Shown: positions 50,489 to 59,985, counted from the stretch's first letter. The stretch: 64,000 nt of DNA from Nocardia neocaledoniensis (GCF_003182135.1 NZ_QGTL01000006.1:186001-250000), one strand, 5' to 3'. A program made the numbers and translations. Notes: generated by a model from the sequence alone, not told the origin.

Positions 50489-51166
50489 TCAGCTCGCTGC
50501 TTGACTTGGCCGGGACAACACCTGTTCGGCGAGACAGCGCAGATGAGTACGAGTGAGCGGATCGGGTTCGAAGCCGAGCCAGTCTTCGGCGGGAATACCG
50601 TGAGCCTCCCCTGTGATATAGGCGATGACAGAATCGGGATCAACGGTCACTCCGGCCGATCGCAGGTCGTCGATCGCCGCGCCTACAAGTCCCGCTCCCG
50701 CCCGTGCCTTCAGCGCCTCCAAGAGCGGGGCGTTCTCACTCCACGCAAGAGTCCTTTGAGCCAAGACACCTGTGACGAATAGGCGTCTGCGCATGTAACT
50801 CGACGCCAGGTAGGCACGGTCCATACGTCGTACGGGCGTAAGTCTTGGGGGGCCAGCGAACATCGCACACGTGCTCGCCGTACTGAGCTCTTCCCAATCC
50901 GCCAGCAGCTTGTTGGCGTAGGGAACCTCCTCGTCGAGGGCCAGACCGTTGCGGCGGCTGAAGTCGACCAGCCCTGCGGTCAGGGCTTCGAGCGCGCCCG
51001 CACTACGCTCGCCCACGAAGAGGACATCAAGGTCCGAAGACGGAGTCTGATGGTTTCGACCGAATGAACCGTACACAACGACCGTCCTGGGCGTCGACGG
51101 CGGCAAAGCTGAGCGAGCAACCTCACGCATCGCGTCGAGGGCAGTTTCAGAGGGCACAATTTTCAT
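50489..51166 (-). CDS. nucleotidyltransferase-fold protein
   Basis: A 225-residue protein from ATG 51166. VVVYGSFGRNHQTPSSDLDV is the GS-x-GR...SDxD motif of pol-beta-type nucleotidyltransferases with two of the metal-binding acids; a third acid and a helical C-terminal part follow. Such enzymes add a nucleotide to a small molecule (for example aminoglycosides) or to protein or RNA. Its start overlaps the end of the decarboxylase gene by 4 bp, so the two are translated together. This may mean that the amine made by the decarboxylase, or its derivative, is adenylylated. That link is inferred. Confidence 0.75.
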   Translation of the reverse strand: MKIVPSETALDAMREVARSALPPSTPRTVVVYGSFGRNHQTPSSDLDVLFVGERSAGALEALTAGLVDFSRRNGLALDEEVPYANKLLADWEELSTASTCAMFAGPPRLTPVRRMDRAYLASSYMRRRLFVTGVLAQRTLAWSENAPLLEALKARAGAGLVGAAIDDLRSAGVTVDPDSVIAYITGEAHGIPAEDWLGFEPDPLTRTHLRCLAEQVLSRPSQAAS

Positions 51167-52731
51167 GACGCCAGCTCCTCATCAGCGAGGACGTATTGGG
51201 TCACAGTTTCGAGTATCGCCGTCATGTGCTGTTCGTTGATCAGCCCGTTACCGGACATGAATCTGAACACGGGATGGCGGTGCCCAGGTCCCAGCCCGAG
51301 GCGGTGCTCAGAGTCAGGAACGGCGAAGCTGTGCAAATAGATCGCCCCGTCCGCGAGCATCTTCTCGTACGCCCGGGTGGTGATGGCCGCCGATTGCGCC
51401 GCAGTATCGGCGTCGAGCGGAAGGCTGGCACCGACGGGGAGCACGGTGAATGCGACGGAGTTGATGCTTACCGTATTGAGCCGGACGAACAGTGGATGTT
51501 GGTCAACCAGGGCGGCAAAGCGATGAGCGACCTCGATTCGACTCTCGACCATTCTCCCCACTCCCTCGACTCCGAGCGATTTGAGAAGCATCCAAGTCCG
51601 CAAGCTCTGAAACGATCGGCTGCCGGTGCTGGGAGTAACCTGTCCGAAGGACCGGGCTTGGCGAAGAATCAGTTCGGATTCCGTGGCAACCAGAGCCGCG
51701 TCGTAGGGGTTGCGCAGCAGGAGAAACGAGTTGGTGTAGGGGACGCTGAGCACCTTGTGTGGGTCGAGCATCACCGAGTCGTATCGTTGCAGTCCCTCCA
51801 AACGATGGCTGAGCTGAGCTGAGAACAGCAGGCTGGTTCCGTGGCAGCCGTCGCAATGCAACCATGCGTCGGGGTAGTGGGTGCGCACGACGTCAGCAAA
51901 TCCGATCAGCCGTTCGATCGTCATGGTCCTGCTGTCACCTGCATAGCAGACAGCCATCACGACCTGTTTGCCATCGCGAACAGCGGCGCCAAGGCTGCGA
52001 TCAAGCGCTTCGAGGTCGTACCGAAAGTCCACCGTAGGACAGAACATCGCTGCCAGGTTGCCCATCCCGGACCACGCCGCCGACGCGGTGACCGTGTAGT
52101 GCCCGATGTCTTCAGGCAAGACGATGACCGGGCGCGCGCTCTCTGGCAGTCCGAACTCCCGGCTGCCGGGATACGCGCGTTCTCGGGCCATCAGGACTGC
52201 AGCGAAGTTGGCGCCTGTGCCGCCGGTCGTCGGGATTCCTCCTACGTCCAGCGCGGTGTCTGGCGGGGAGGGACTGACATCGAACCCGACCAAGGTCCGC
52301 AACCAGCGGATCAGGGCGATCTCCATTTCCGTGGCGCCGCGGGAGCAGAAGTCGGCGTTGATCATGTTGACGTCGATCAATTCTCCGAGCACCGCCCCGG
52401 CGACTGCTGCGATGTTGTTGCCGGCATCGGGAAAGCCAGCGAACATCGGCGTCGCAAAGTTGGGCATTGTCGGCATGTAGCGAGTCTCGAGATCGGTCAG
52501 CAGCTCCGCGAGATCGACCCCTTGGGTGGGCAAGGCCTCGGTGGCGATCTCGTTCAGCGCGGCACTATCCCGGGGCTGCAGGAAGCGCGGCCGGTACTTG
52601 AACGACAGTCCGACCTCGATCACCTTGCTCAAGAGGTCGCGTGCCCCGTCGTAGCTGAGACCGTCGGGTCCCAGAAAGTTATTGGCCGCCAATGGTGTTC
52701 GGCATGTGTCGAGGTGAGGCGTCATAGTCAT
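51163..52731 (-). CDS. PLP-dependent group II amino-acid decarboxylase
   Basis: A 522-residue PLP enzyme from ATG 52731. The lysine that binds PLP is in MLDPHKVLSVPYTNSFLLLR; the Asp/His that hold the ring are in WLHCDGCHG, and GGTGANFAAVLMARERAYPG is the phosphate-binding region. It belongs to the glutamate/aromatic decarboxylase group and, in length, resembles the valine and methionine decarboxylases of Streptomyces. It should make an amine from an amino acid. It faces a methionyl-tRNA synthetase gene across a 157-bp promoter region with a perfect inverted repeat, and is coupled to a nucleotidyltransferase gene. A substrate of methionine or a branched-chain amino acid is a guess. Confidence 0.83.
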   Translation of the reverse strand: MTMTPHLDTCRTPLAANNFLGPDGLSYDGARDLLSKVIEVGLSFKYRPRFLQPRDSAALNEIATEALPTQGVDLAELLTDLETRYMPTMPNFATPMFAGFPDAGNNIAAVAGAVLGELIDVNMINADFCSRGATEMEIALIRWLRTLVGFDVSPSPPDTALDVGGIPTTGGTGANFAAVLMARERAYPGSREFGLPESARPVIVLPEDIGHYTVTASAAWSGMGNLAAMFCPTVDFRYDLEALDRSLGAAVRDGKQVVMAVCYAGDSRTMTIERLIGFADVVRTHYPDAWLHCDGCHGTSLLFSAQLSHRLEGLQRYDSVMLDPHKVLSVPYTNSFLLLRNPYDAALVATESELILRQARSFGQVTPSTGSRSFQSLRTWMLLKSLGVEGVGRMVESRIEVAHRFAALVDQHPLFVRLNTVSINSVAFTVLPVGASLPLDADTAAQSAAITTRAYEKMLADGAIYLHSFAVPDSEHRLGLGPGHRHPVFRFMSGNGLINEQHMTAILETVTQYVLADEELAS

Positions 52732-52767
52732 GTGTCGAGTAGGCCACGGCTCGGGCGGGAGCGGCAC

Positions 52768-52807
52768 TGCCGCCATGCGGACAGTGGCGTCGGTCCGCAT
52801 GGCGGCA
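52768..52807. promoter_or_regulatory. operator-like 15-bp inverted repeat in a divergent promoter
   Basis: TGCCGCCATGCGGAC at 52768-52782 and its exact complement at 52793-52807 with a 10-base spacer. It lies between the decarboxylase and methionyl-tRNA synthetase genes. A TAGAGT at 52840-52845 is a possible -10 element for the synthetase gene. The XRE regulator at 54632-56098 is the nearest candidate ligand. Confidence 0.6.
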
Positions 52808-52888
52808 GGTGTCGGCGTGGATGCGTCCTGGCAGCGCTGTAGAGTTTGCAGTCCACCAGACCATCATCGAGCCGAGGGGAATGCCGCG

Positions 52889-54601
52889 ATGACCAGGCAT
52901 CTCATCACCAGCGCCCTGCCCTACATCAACGGAATCAAGCACCTCGGAAACCTGGTGGGTTCTATGCTCCCGGCGGATGTCTATGCCCGGTATATGCGGG
53001 CGCGCGGTAGGGAGGTGTTGTTTATCTGCGCGACCGACGAGCACGGCACGCCTGCCGAATTGGCGGCCACTGAAGCTGGCCTGAGTGTGGCTGAATTCTG
53101 CGCCCAAGCTCACGATATCCAGAAGAAGATCTATGACGGGTTCGGACTGTCATTCGACTTCTTCGGCCGCACCTCGTCCGAGCAGAACGTCGAGATCACC
53201 CAACATTTCGCCCGTCGATTGTATGAGAACGGATTCATCGAAGCGCGCGCTGTGCGCCAGGTGTACTCCGTCGCTGACGGACGCTTCCTGCCGGACCGCT
53301 ACGTTACCGGCACCTGCCCGCATTGCGGGTATGACAGAGCCCGTGGCGACCAGTGCGAGAACTGCACGCGACTGCTCGATCCCACTGACCTGATCGAACC
53401 TCGCTCGGCGATCAGTGGATCCACAGAACTCGAGGTCCGCGAGACTACCCATCTGTTCCTGCTTCAGTCGAAGCTACAGGGCGAGGTCGAAGCGTGGATC
53501 GACCGTGTCAGCGCGGAGTGGCCGCATCTCGCCACGTCGATCGCACGCAAGTGGCTGTCCGAAGGCCTTCAGGATCGCGCCATTACGCGTGATCTCGACT
53601 GGGGTGTACCAGTTCCTGCCGACACATGGCCCGACCTCGCGGCCGATGGCAAGGTGTTCTACGTCTGGTTCGACGCCCCGATCGGATACCTGGGGGCCAC
53701 CAAGGAATGGTCAGACGCCGATCCCTCGCGCCCGGACTGGAAGTCGTGGTGGTACGACGCTGACGATGTCCGATACACCCAATTCATGGGAAAGGACAAT
53801 GTTCCGTTCCATACCGTCATGTTTCCGGCCACCGAGTTCGGTGTACGCGAGCCATGGACGACCGTTGACTACATCAAGTCATTCAGTTGGCTGAATTACT
53901 ACGGTGGAAAGTTCTCCACATCTCAGCACCGCGGAATATTTACCAACGATGCGCTCGATCTGCTCCCCGCAGACTACTGGCGCTACTTCATGATTGCCAA
54001 CGCTCCTGAGTCCGACGACGTGAGCTTCACCTGGGAACTCTTCGCCGCACAGACGAACAAGGATCTTGCTGACGTCCTCGGCAACTTCGTCAACCGAGTA
54101 CTCACGTTCAGCGCCAAACGCTTCGGGAACGAGATTCCCGCTGGGCACGCACCCGATACGCCCGAGTACGAGCTGGGGCTTCGCATGGCGGACTTGCTCG
54201 AAGAGTACGAGAACCACCTCGATGCAATCGAATTGCGCAAGGCGGTCGCCACGCTGCGGACGATGTGGAGCGTCGGTAACGAGTACATCAATGACAAAGC
54301 GCCCTGGTCGCAGATCAAGACCGACCCGGAAGCTGCGGCGCTCACGCTGCGCACCGCAGCGAATCTGATCCACTTGTTCGCTCTGATCAGTGAACCCCTG
54401 ATACCTGATACCGCCGCCACCCTTCGTGGGATCTGGCATGAGGACAAACTGGCCGCGGCCTCCTGGCCCACTACCCAGCAAGTCCGGTCCTTGGACTGGC
54501 TGCCGACCGGGACCGCGTTCACCGTGCCGAACGTGCTTTTCTCCAAGATCACCGAGGACGACGTCGCGACTTGGCGGGGCCGCTTCGGGGAGAACGACTG
54601 A
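52889..54601 (+). CDS. metG: methionyl-tRNA synthetase, KFSxS type
   Basis: A 570-residue class I methionyl-tRNA synthetase from ATG 52889 (GAGGGGA upstream). It charges tRNA-Met with methionine. The HIGH motif is HLGN in INGIKHLGNLVG, the zinc knuckle is CPHCGYDRARGDQCENC, the KMSKS loop is KFSTS in GGKFSTSQHRGIF, and an anticodon-binding helical domain follows (NKDLADVLGNFVNRVLTFSA). The KFSxS form and the knuckle resemble archaeal/eukaryotic-type synthetases rather than the usual actinobacterial housekeeping form. There is no C-terminal tRNA-binding (Arc1p-like) domain. Together with the divergent decarboxylase this suggests a second synthetase, for self-resistance or for a tRNA-dependent pathway. 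Confidence 0.9.
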   Translation: MTRHLITSALPYINGIKHLGNLVGSMLPADVYARYMRARGREVLFICATDEHGTPAELAATEAGLSVAEFCAQAHDIQKKIYDGFGLSFDFFGRTSSEQNVEITQHFARRLYENGFIEARAVRQVYSVADGRFLPDRYVTGTCPHCGYDRARGDQCENCTRLLDPTDLIEPRSAISGSTELEVRETTHLFLLQSKLQGEVEAWIDRVSAEWPHLATSIARKWLSEGLQDRAITRDLDWGVPVPADTWPDLAADGKVFYVWFDAPIGYLGATKEWSDADPSRPDWKSWWYDADDVRYTQFMGKDNVPFHTVMFPATEFGVREPWTTVDYIKSFSWLNYYGGKFSTSQHRGIFTNDALDLLPADYWRYFMIANAPESDDVSFTWELFAAQTNKDLADVLGNFVNRVLTFSAKRFGNEIPAGHAPDTPEYELGLRMADLLEEYENHLDAIELRKAVATLRTMWSVGNEYINDKAPWSQIKTDPEAAALTLRTAANLIHLFALISEPLIPDTAATLRGIWHEDKLAAASWPTTQQVRSLDWLPTGTAFTVPNVLFSKITEDDVATWRGRFGEND

Positions 54602-54631
54602 CCTCAAGGCAACACATCCACCGACCCGGCG

Positions 54632-56098
54632 CTAATCCGCAGGGAGACCATCGTTCCTGCCTGCGGTTGTCGAGGCATCTGATGTCTCGGCAGCGAGGAA
54701 CGCACAGGCTCGCTCAACTCCGGCCAGGGAGAGGAGTCGACTTCGCGGCCTGACCAGGTCGGCTACACCCGCAGCCGCGAACCCGGCGCAGCGGGTGCGC
54801 AGCCAGATCCAATCGATGCCCAAGTACTCCGCCAGGGTTCGCACGCGATCCATTGCCAGTTCAGCCCTGACGAGGTTGGTGGTAACTGAATATTCTGTGG
54901 CTGTGGCGAACTCGCGGACCGTGCGCTGATCGCGGCGCACGTCGACCTGCCATGTGCTGTCGGGGTTGATCCAGTTGGCCAGGATGGCGGTGCCGTCCCG
55001 GTCGAGAACAAACCCGGGGATCTCGGCGAGGTCGTCTTCGACCGAAATCACTACCTGGATGCCGAAGGATTCGACGAGCGCGACGGCGAGAAGGAGCAGG
55101 ATTCGGTCGGGAGGTTCGAGCGCTGCGATGGACGCTGGGGGGAGGCAGAACGTGCGCGTTGGGCGGGTCGAGCCTGTCGCGATCTTGGCTGTCCGCCTCA
55201 GGTATTCGAGCTTGTGTCGGAACAGCAGCCAACCGCTGGCGGCTTCACCGCTACGTTCCGCTGTCCAGTAGCGTGGTGTCGCGGACAGAGATTCCGCGTT
55301 TCTGAGGATATGTCGAGCACAGTACGACGAGCCCAACCACATTGTCGACACGTGCGAGAGGCCGTCGTCACTGCCATCGACGACGTCACGGTCGCCTTCC
55401 ACCATGCCCAATTCTGCGGCCCGTTGTGCGAGCGCGGCGTCGTCATCGAGCAGGGCATCATCGAGGTTGGTCACTGCCCACAGCAGGCCCAATGCAAAGT
55501 CGTCGAGTTCATACGCCCACGGCAGTTCAAGGACAGCCCGGCGATCGGGCAGACGTCGCACCCGCTCAGCAGCCACCGCAAAGTAGCGAGTCCGGCCACG
55601 ACTCTCCAGGGCGCCAAGCACCAATCTGCTGCTCCGCAGATCCCAGACGGAGTCATGGTGACCGTCTGTGAGCACCAGCTCGATTCCACCGGTTCGCTCC
55701 TGGCCCTGGTGGAGCAACGCAGTAATAGTCGTGCCCCGGAAGAACTGTCCAGCCGGGGTGTCGATACGAATCTCGTTGACTTGGCGCCGAGTACGGTCGG
55801 CCCATCGTACACAGCTCAGCGCGTTCTTCGTCGCTTCCCTGATCGGATTGGGAAGCTGATGAGCCAGCTGAACCAGATCGCCGCAGGCGCCGAGGCTCTC
55901 ATCGAGCCTGTCCACCAGATCGACAGTCGGACGACGTTCGGCCTTCTCGATCTTCCCGAGAAGGTCGCCGCTGGCGTGCACCGACCGACCCAGCTCAGCT
56001 AGCGAAAGCCCCAGCTCGGTGCGGAATCGGCGCAACTCGGCCCCGAAGCGCGCAGCCGAGGACGTCGACGGATCAAGTCGCTTCGAAGTCTGCCCCAC
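54632..56098 (-). CDS. XRE-family helix-turn-helix regulator with large C-terminal domain
   Basis: A 488-residue protein. The N-terminal HTH is FGAELRRFRTELGLSLAELG, RSVHASGDLLGKIEKAERRP, of the type found in actinobacterial XRE regulators that precede DUF397 or sensor domains. The remaining ~400 residues contain no enzymatic motif; TPAGQFFRGTTITALLHQGQ and LALALVESFGIQ-like helices hint at a ligand-binding or regulatory domain. It follows the PPC gene by 44 bp on the same strand and converges with metG. It is the likely local regulator of the block. Confidence 0.72.
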   Translation of the reverse strand: MGQTSKRLDPSTSSAARFGAELRRFRTELGLSLAELGRSVHASGDLLGKIEKAERRPTVDLVDRLDESLGACGDLVQLAHQLPNPIREATKNALSCVRWADRTRRQVNEIRIDTPAGQFFRGTTITALLHQGQERTGGIELVLTDGHHDSVWDLRSSRLVLGALESRGRTRYFAVAAERVRRLPDRRAVLELPWAYELDDFALGLLWAVTNLDDALLDDDAALAQRAAELGMVEGDRDVVDGSDDGLSHVSTMWLGSSYCARHILRNAESLSATPRYWTAERSGEAASGWLLFRHKLEYLRRTAKIATGSTRPTRTFCLPPASIAALEPPDRILLLLAVALVESFGIQVVISVEDDLAEIPGFVLDRDGTAILANWINPDSTWQVDVRRDQRTVREFATATEYSVTTNLVRAELAMDRVRTLAEYLGIDWIWLRTRCAGFAAAGVADLVRPRSRLLSLAGVERACAFLAAETSDASTTAGRNDGLPAD

Positions 56099-56142
56099 GG
56101 CAGCCGATTATCCGCCGCCGTCGGACAATCACCTACTGGTTT

Positions 56143-56601
56143 CTAGCGGAAGCGCAGCAGAGGAACGTCATACAACTCGGGATCGGGCACGCGATGCATC
56201 TGGGGGCCGATCACCTCGACCACGTGCATCTCTGTCAGGAACTGCACTCGCGCGTTCAGCAGGTGGCTGGTGTAGCCGGCGGCAGCCTGCTCTTTGAGAC
56301 CGACAGCGACATGTATATGTGGCTTGACCTGCCCTGTCTCTGGATCCCACGCCAAAGTTCCGCCGCCGAATGCCTCGACGTTGCGAAGGTGCACGCGAGA
56401 CCACACCGGCGCCAGTGGATCCTCCAGCCGGTCGCAGGTGCCGACAAGTTCTGCCTCGGCAAAGCCCGCAATGAACGAAGGGATGTATCCGCCACGAACA
56501 TCGTGGATTCGACAGAACTCCGCCAGCGCGGCATAGAAGTCATCTCCATGATCGAAGACCACACCGAAGCTCCGGCCGACCGTCAGCTCATGCGCCCGCA
56601 T
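56143..56601 (-). CDS. PPC-domain (DUF296) protein
   Basis: A 152-residue protein from ATG 56601, which overlaps the asparaginase stop in TGATG. It is a stand-alone PPC/DUF296 domain: GVVFDHGDDFYAALAEFCRI, VRGGYIPSFIAGFAEAELVG, PHIHVAVGLKEQAAAGYTSH, HLLNARVQFLTEMHVVEVIG. The His pair of PHIH may bind metal. Bacterial PPC proteins form trimers; their function is poorly known, and in plants the domain is part of AT-hook proteins. Coupling with the asparaginase suggests action on the same metabolite. Confidence 0.8.
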   Translation of the reverse strand: MRAHELTVGRSFGVVFDHGDDFYAALAEFCRIHDVRGGYIPSFIAGFAEAELVGTCDRLEDPLAPVWSRVHLRNVEAFGGGTLAWDPETGQVKPHIHVAVGLKEQAAAGYTSHLLNARVQFLTEMHVVEVIGPQMHRVPDPELYDVPLLRFR

Positions 56602-57647
56602 CACATCTCCTTCTCGCAAGTGATGGCCCAAGGCCACTTTTCGGCTTCGCCGACGCCTCCCGCGACGGCGAAGGCTTGGCGAATCGTGTCGATGTCCGAA
56701 TCACCGCTCAGCGCTACTTGCAGCAGAATCCTGGCCTTGAGCGGATTGAGAAATCCTGCGGGGATCAGACCACGGGCGATCAAGTCACGCTCCGATCCCG
56801 CGAACCCGTATGTCGAACGAAGAACAGAGCCAGATCCGGTTCGTGAAGCCAGCGCGACAGGCTTCTCAGCAGCGAGCTCGGCCAACGCCTCGACGATGTC
56901 AGAGGGCACGTGGCCGACGCCCATGCCGGCCACGACCAGCCCGTCGGCTTGAGACGTGAGTGCCCGCACCGCGAAGCTGTCGTCGCCAAGCGCGGCCGTA
57001 TATATCGGAATACGCTTCCTTCCAATACTTTTCACCGGGATTGCGCCCAGACGATGAACCGGATTGAGCAGTCGCGGACGCCCTTCGACGACGAACCCGA
57101 TCGGACCTCCGTCAGGTGAGGCAAACGCCGACGTGCTGGTAGTGTGCTGCTTTCGCACCCTACGAGCGGCGTGGATCTCGTCGTTGATCACCACGAGGCA
57201 GCCCAATCCTCGTGCGACCGGATCGGCGGCGAGGTTGATTGCGGCTAACAAATTAGCTGGGCCGTCGGCGCCTGCCATCGATGGGCTCCGCATGGCACCG
57301 GTCACAACAACCGGGTGGTCTAGATTATGGACTAGGTCCAGCAGATACGACGTCTCCTCGATGGTGTCAGTGCCTTGAGTGATGACGAAACCTGTAGCTC
57401 CATCTGCACGGCGCCCGATCTCGTCGGAGAGCTCTAACATATCGGCGGGGGTGAGCGATGCGCCTGGTAGCTGCCGGAATTGAACTACCTCCACGTCTAT
57501 CCCCGAGTCACCCAGACCGGGGATTGCCTCGACCAACGCAGCCGCACTGAGAGTGGGAACAACACCGCCTGCCGCCGCATCCGACATCGCGATGGTTCCC
57601 CCGAGGCCGAACACTATGACCCGATCCAGGGCATCGTCGAAGGACAT
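56601..57647 (-). CDS. L-asparaginase/glutaminase-family amidohydrolase
   Basis: A 348-residue asparaginase from ATG 57647 (GAGGTGAGC ribosome site). The two catalytic threonine motifs are VFGLGGTIAM (~residue 19) and VITQGTDTIEETSYLLD (~residue 95), and the lysine region GAMRSPSMAGADGPANL follows. It should hydrolyse the side-chain amide of asparagine, glutamine or a related metabolite. No signal peptide is seen, so it is the cytosolic type. It begins the operon asparaginase, PPC, XRE. Next to a decarboxylase and a tRNA synthetase it may process an unusual amide. Confidence 0.88.
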   Translation of the reverse strand: MSFDDALDRVIVFGLGGTIAMSDAAAGGVVPTLSAAALVEAIPGLGDSGIDVEVVQFRQLPGASLTPADMLELSDEIGRRADGATGFVITQGTDTIEETSYLLDLVHNLDHPVVVTGAMRSPSMAGADGPANLLAAINLAADPVARGLGCLVVINDEIHAARRVRKQHTTSTSAFASPDGGPIGFVVEGRPRLLNPVHRLGAIPVKSIGRKRIPIYTAALGDDSFAVRALTSQADGLVVAGMGVGHVPSDIVEALAELAAEKPVALASRTGSGSVLRSTYGFAGSERDLIARGLIPAGFLNPLKARILLQVALSGDSDIDTIRQAFAVAGGVGEAEKWPWAITCEKEM

Positions 57648-58513
57648 ACCGCTCACCTCTCTCGAACAAGAACCTCGAAAACTAGGTCGATCCCGCCTGT
57701 GGGGCTGATCATGCCCCAGCGCGGCGGACCTGACGACCCCGCATACGCTCTTTGCCATTGCCGCAGAGGCCAAGCCAGTCGCATCGCCGCGTCAGACAAC
57801 CTTCAACCAGCACCAATAGGCCGCCACCGGATGGGCCCAGAGGGACTACATCGCCTTGCCCACAACGAACACGAAATCGAATCCGCCCGCGCCACGGTAG
57901 TCGGAATCGGCGAGTTCAGCGTCAGGAAGACCGCCCGCTTCCAGCGGCCACTGTATGAGCCCACCACCAAACTGCATCCCCGCGGCGGCATAGCCGCCTC
58001 CCCCGACCGACGACCGCACCAGCGCGGTCGTCGAGGATTTGCGGCCACCGGCCGACGAACGGCTCGTCAACGAGGCCCCCTCTGAGCGGCCAGCATCGAA
58101 GCCCGGCACCGAGCACTTCGACCAGTTCTTCGATACCTGCACCATCCAATGCCCGGCCCTGAACTCGCGCGCCATCTTCGCCTCCGCGAACGAGCAGGTG
58201 TACCCGTGCTGCTGGCTCTACGTCACGACGAGGACCCGCACGCCGTCGAGCGTCCGAGCGGCCAAGCAAGCCTGCCCTAGCTGTACCGTGGACAGCCGCC
58301 ACCGACACAGGTCCACGACCGCTCACTGGTCCGGCGGTTGCGCCTGGCGCAGGCTAGCGTGGTCGGCGTGGACGATCGCGGCAAGCAGAACTGGTATCCG
58401 ACATCGAAGATCGACTTCTTCACCGACCTGACGCGGCAAGGGATCTCGACCGGGACATCCCCAGCGGCAACCGATCTCGTCGTCACAGGCAGCGATGTGG
58501 GTAGCGAGGTGCC
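57648..58513. other. gene debris with a segment repeated downstream
   Basis: About 870 bp with no intact gene. The part 58133-58325 is a diverged direct copy of 59731-59893. One frame reads CTIQCPALNSRAIFASANEQ, and it is broken soon after. The promoter of the asparaginase operon must lie near 57650-57720. Confidence 0.45.
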
Positions 58514-59047
58514 ATGAGCTCCCATGTCGCACATCAGGCGAACGTGCCGATGACCGACGGGCTCGCTCCTGTCGAAGAACGCGCGTGGCAGGCCATGATC
58601 GCGCTCATGAATGAGATGCCGCTCGCGCTCGACAACCGACTGCACCGCGAATGCGGCCTGACACATTTCGAGTTCCGCGTGCTCCGCGCGCTCTCGGAGA
58701 GAGTTGGACACCGCCAACGACTCGGCGATCTCGCCCATACCACCAACGCATCGCCATCACGCCTCTCACATGTGATCGCCAAACTCGCGGACCTCGGATT
58801 CCTGACAAGGGAAACCACCACCGGTCAGCGCGGCGCGGACGCCGTCCTCACCGACACCGGGTTAGCCACGGTAGTCGAGGCAACACCCAGCTACGTGCAG
58901 ACCGTGCGCAGCCTGGTCTTCGACGGACTGGACGCCGACCAAGTTAGTCGGCTAGCCGAACACTACGAAATGCTCGTGGAGCGACTCGCGCGCAGCCTCG
59001 CTGACGACGAGCACGACGCCCTGGGAGATGTCGGGGCCGGGGCATAG
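58514..59047 (+). CDS. MarR-family transcriptional regulator
   Basis: A 177-residue regulator from ATG 58514; an in-frame ATG at codon 13 (58550) is an alternative. The winged helix is clear: LTHFEFRVLRALSERVGHRQ, RLGDLAHTTNASPSRLSHVI, AKLADLGFLTRETTTGQRGA, ADAVLTDTGLATVVEA, flanked by dimerisation helices. MarR proteins usually repress their own operon and respond to small aromatic or oxidising compounds. A 30-codon ORF starts two bases after its stop, and a kinase/methyltransferase set follows after some debris. Confidence 0.88.
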   Translation: MSSHVAHQANVPMTDGLAPVEERAWQAMIALMNEMPLALDNRLHRECGLTHFEFRVLRALSERVGHRQRLGDLAHTTNASPSRLSHVIAKLADLGFLTRETTTGQRGADAVLTDTGLATVVEATPSYVQTVRSLVFDGLDADQVSRLAEHYEMLVERLARSLADDEHDALGDVGAGA

Positions 59048-59048
59048 C

Positions 59049-59141
59049 GTGGCGAACATATACAACACCGATGACCTGGTCAGCAAACCCGACGAGAACA
59101 CCACGGCCGCGGTCGACGAGACCCCGGACCTCGAACGGTGA
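59049..59141 (+). CDS. 30-codon ORF downstream of MarR, candidate peptide gene
   Basis: GTG 59049 starts one base after the marR stop and codes for 30 residues: ANIYNTDDLVSKPDENTT, then AAVDETPDLER. It is acidic, lacks Cys, Trp and membrane features, and has a composition unlike random GC-rich frames. It could be a small regulatory peptide, a precursor of a modified peptide, or the end of a lost gene. No ribosome site stronger than the one supplied by coupling to marR is seen. Confidence 0.4.
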   Translation: MANIYNTDDLVSKPDENTTAAVDETPDLER

Positions 59142-59460
59142 CCGCGCACGGTTCAACATCCCGACCCGACTACTCCGAAACGGCTGCGCCTGTTCTGCAT
59201 GGCCTGCTGTAACGACGGGTCGACGAAATGGAACGGCTCACCGACACAACCGATAGCGATCCGGAACTGTCCACCGACACCCCGACCACGGTCATTTACG
59301 CTGGTCTCACCAGCCGCTAGCGTGAGTGCTGCCCCAATTGGGTTGGGGAGCTGCGTAATCGAGGAAGGTCGGTCCCGCCCGGAAGGTCGGCCGGGGCCGG
59401 CTTGCGTGGCCATCAATCAGTGGCAGGAAGGTTCCCCGAGGCCGCTTCGGATGGGGACGA

Positions 59461-59730
59461 TTAGATCGTGTTCAGGGCCAAGCATGCCCGCAGGTCGGCG
59501 AGGTCGCGCTCCAGCGCGCCGGCGAGGATTGCGGGGTCACACCCATCTTGGGGCGCGCGCCCGCCGCGAGCTTGTCGACACCGTCTTCGAGGACGCGCAC
59601 GGTGCGGTGGATCAGCGAGGAGGGGGTGCCGATTCTGGTCGGGTCGTCGGCTCGGGCGATGGTGAGCCCCCACGTGTACATCAGCCATGCGTGCTGGGCC
59701 GGCACCGTCTCGGCGAGTTCGCCGACGGTG
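59461..59730 (-). pseudogene. frameshifted minus-strand gene remnant
   Basis: The minus strand reads VGELAETVPAQHAWLMYTWG, LTIARADDPTRIGTPSSLIH and VRVLEDGVDKLAAGARPKMG in one frame, then ILAGALERDLADLRACLALN and a stop in another. The two parts make a plausible helical C-terminus if a frameshift near 59540 is assumed. The family is not recognised and the 5' end merges into a plus-strand relic. Confidence 0.45.
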
Positions 59731-59985
59731 ACCGCACCTGCACCATCCAGTGCCAGGCCTTGGACTCGACCGCCATCTTCGCCTCGGCGACCGGACACGT
59801 ACCCGTGCTGCTGGCTCTACGTCCAAGCGCCCCTGCCCCAGCTGTATCGTGGACAAGCCGTCACCGACGCCCAGGTCCACGACCTGCTCACCGCCTCCGG
59901 CGGAGCCACCACCCTCGACGCCGCCCGCCACACGCTCGATGAAATCCTCGCCGGCGAATCTTCACGGCCGTGGAAGCAGCTGGAG
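59731..59985 (+). pseudogene. plus-strand gene remnant, repeat of 58133-58325
   Basis: CTIQCQALDSTAIFASATGH in one frame and PLPQLYRGQAVTDAQVHDLL, TASGGATTLDAARHTLDEIL in another together look like the end of a protein with one frameshift. The first ~160 bp match 58133-58325. The two copies flank the MarR gene and the 30-codon ORF, so the regulator may have moved in between them, or a segment was duplicated. Confidence 0.5.
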
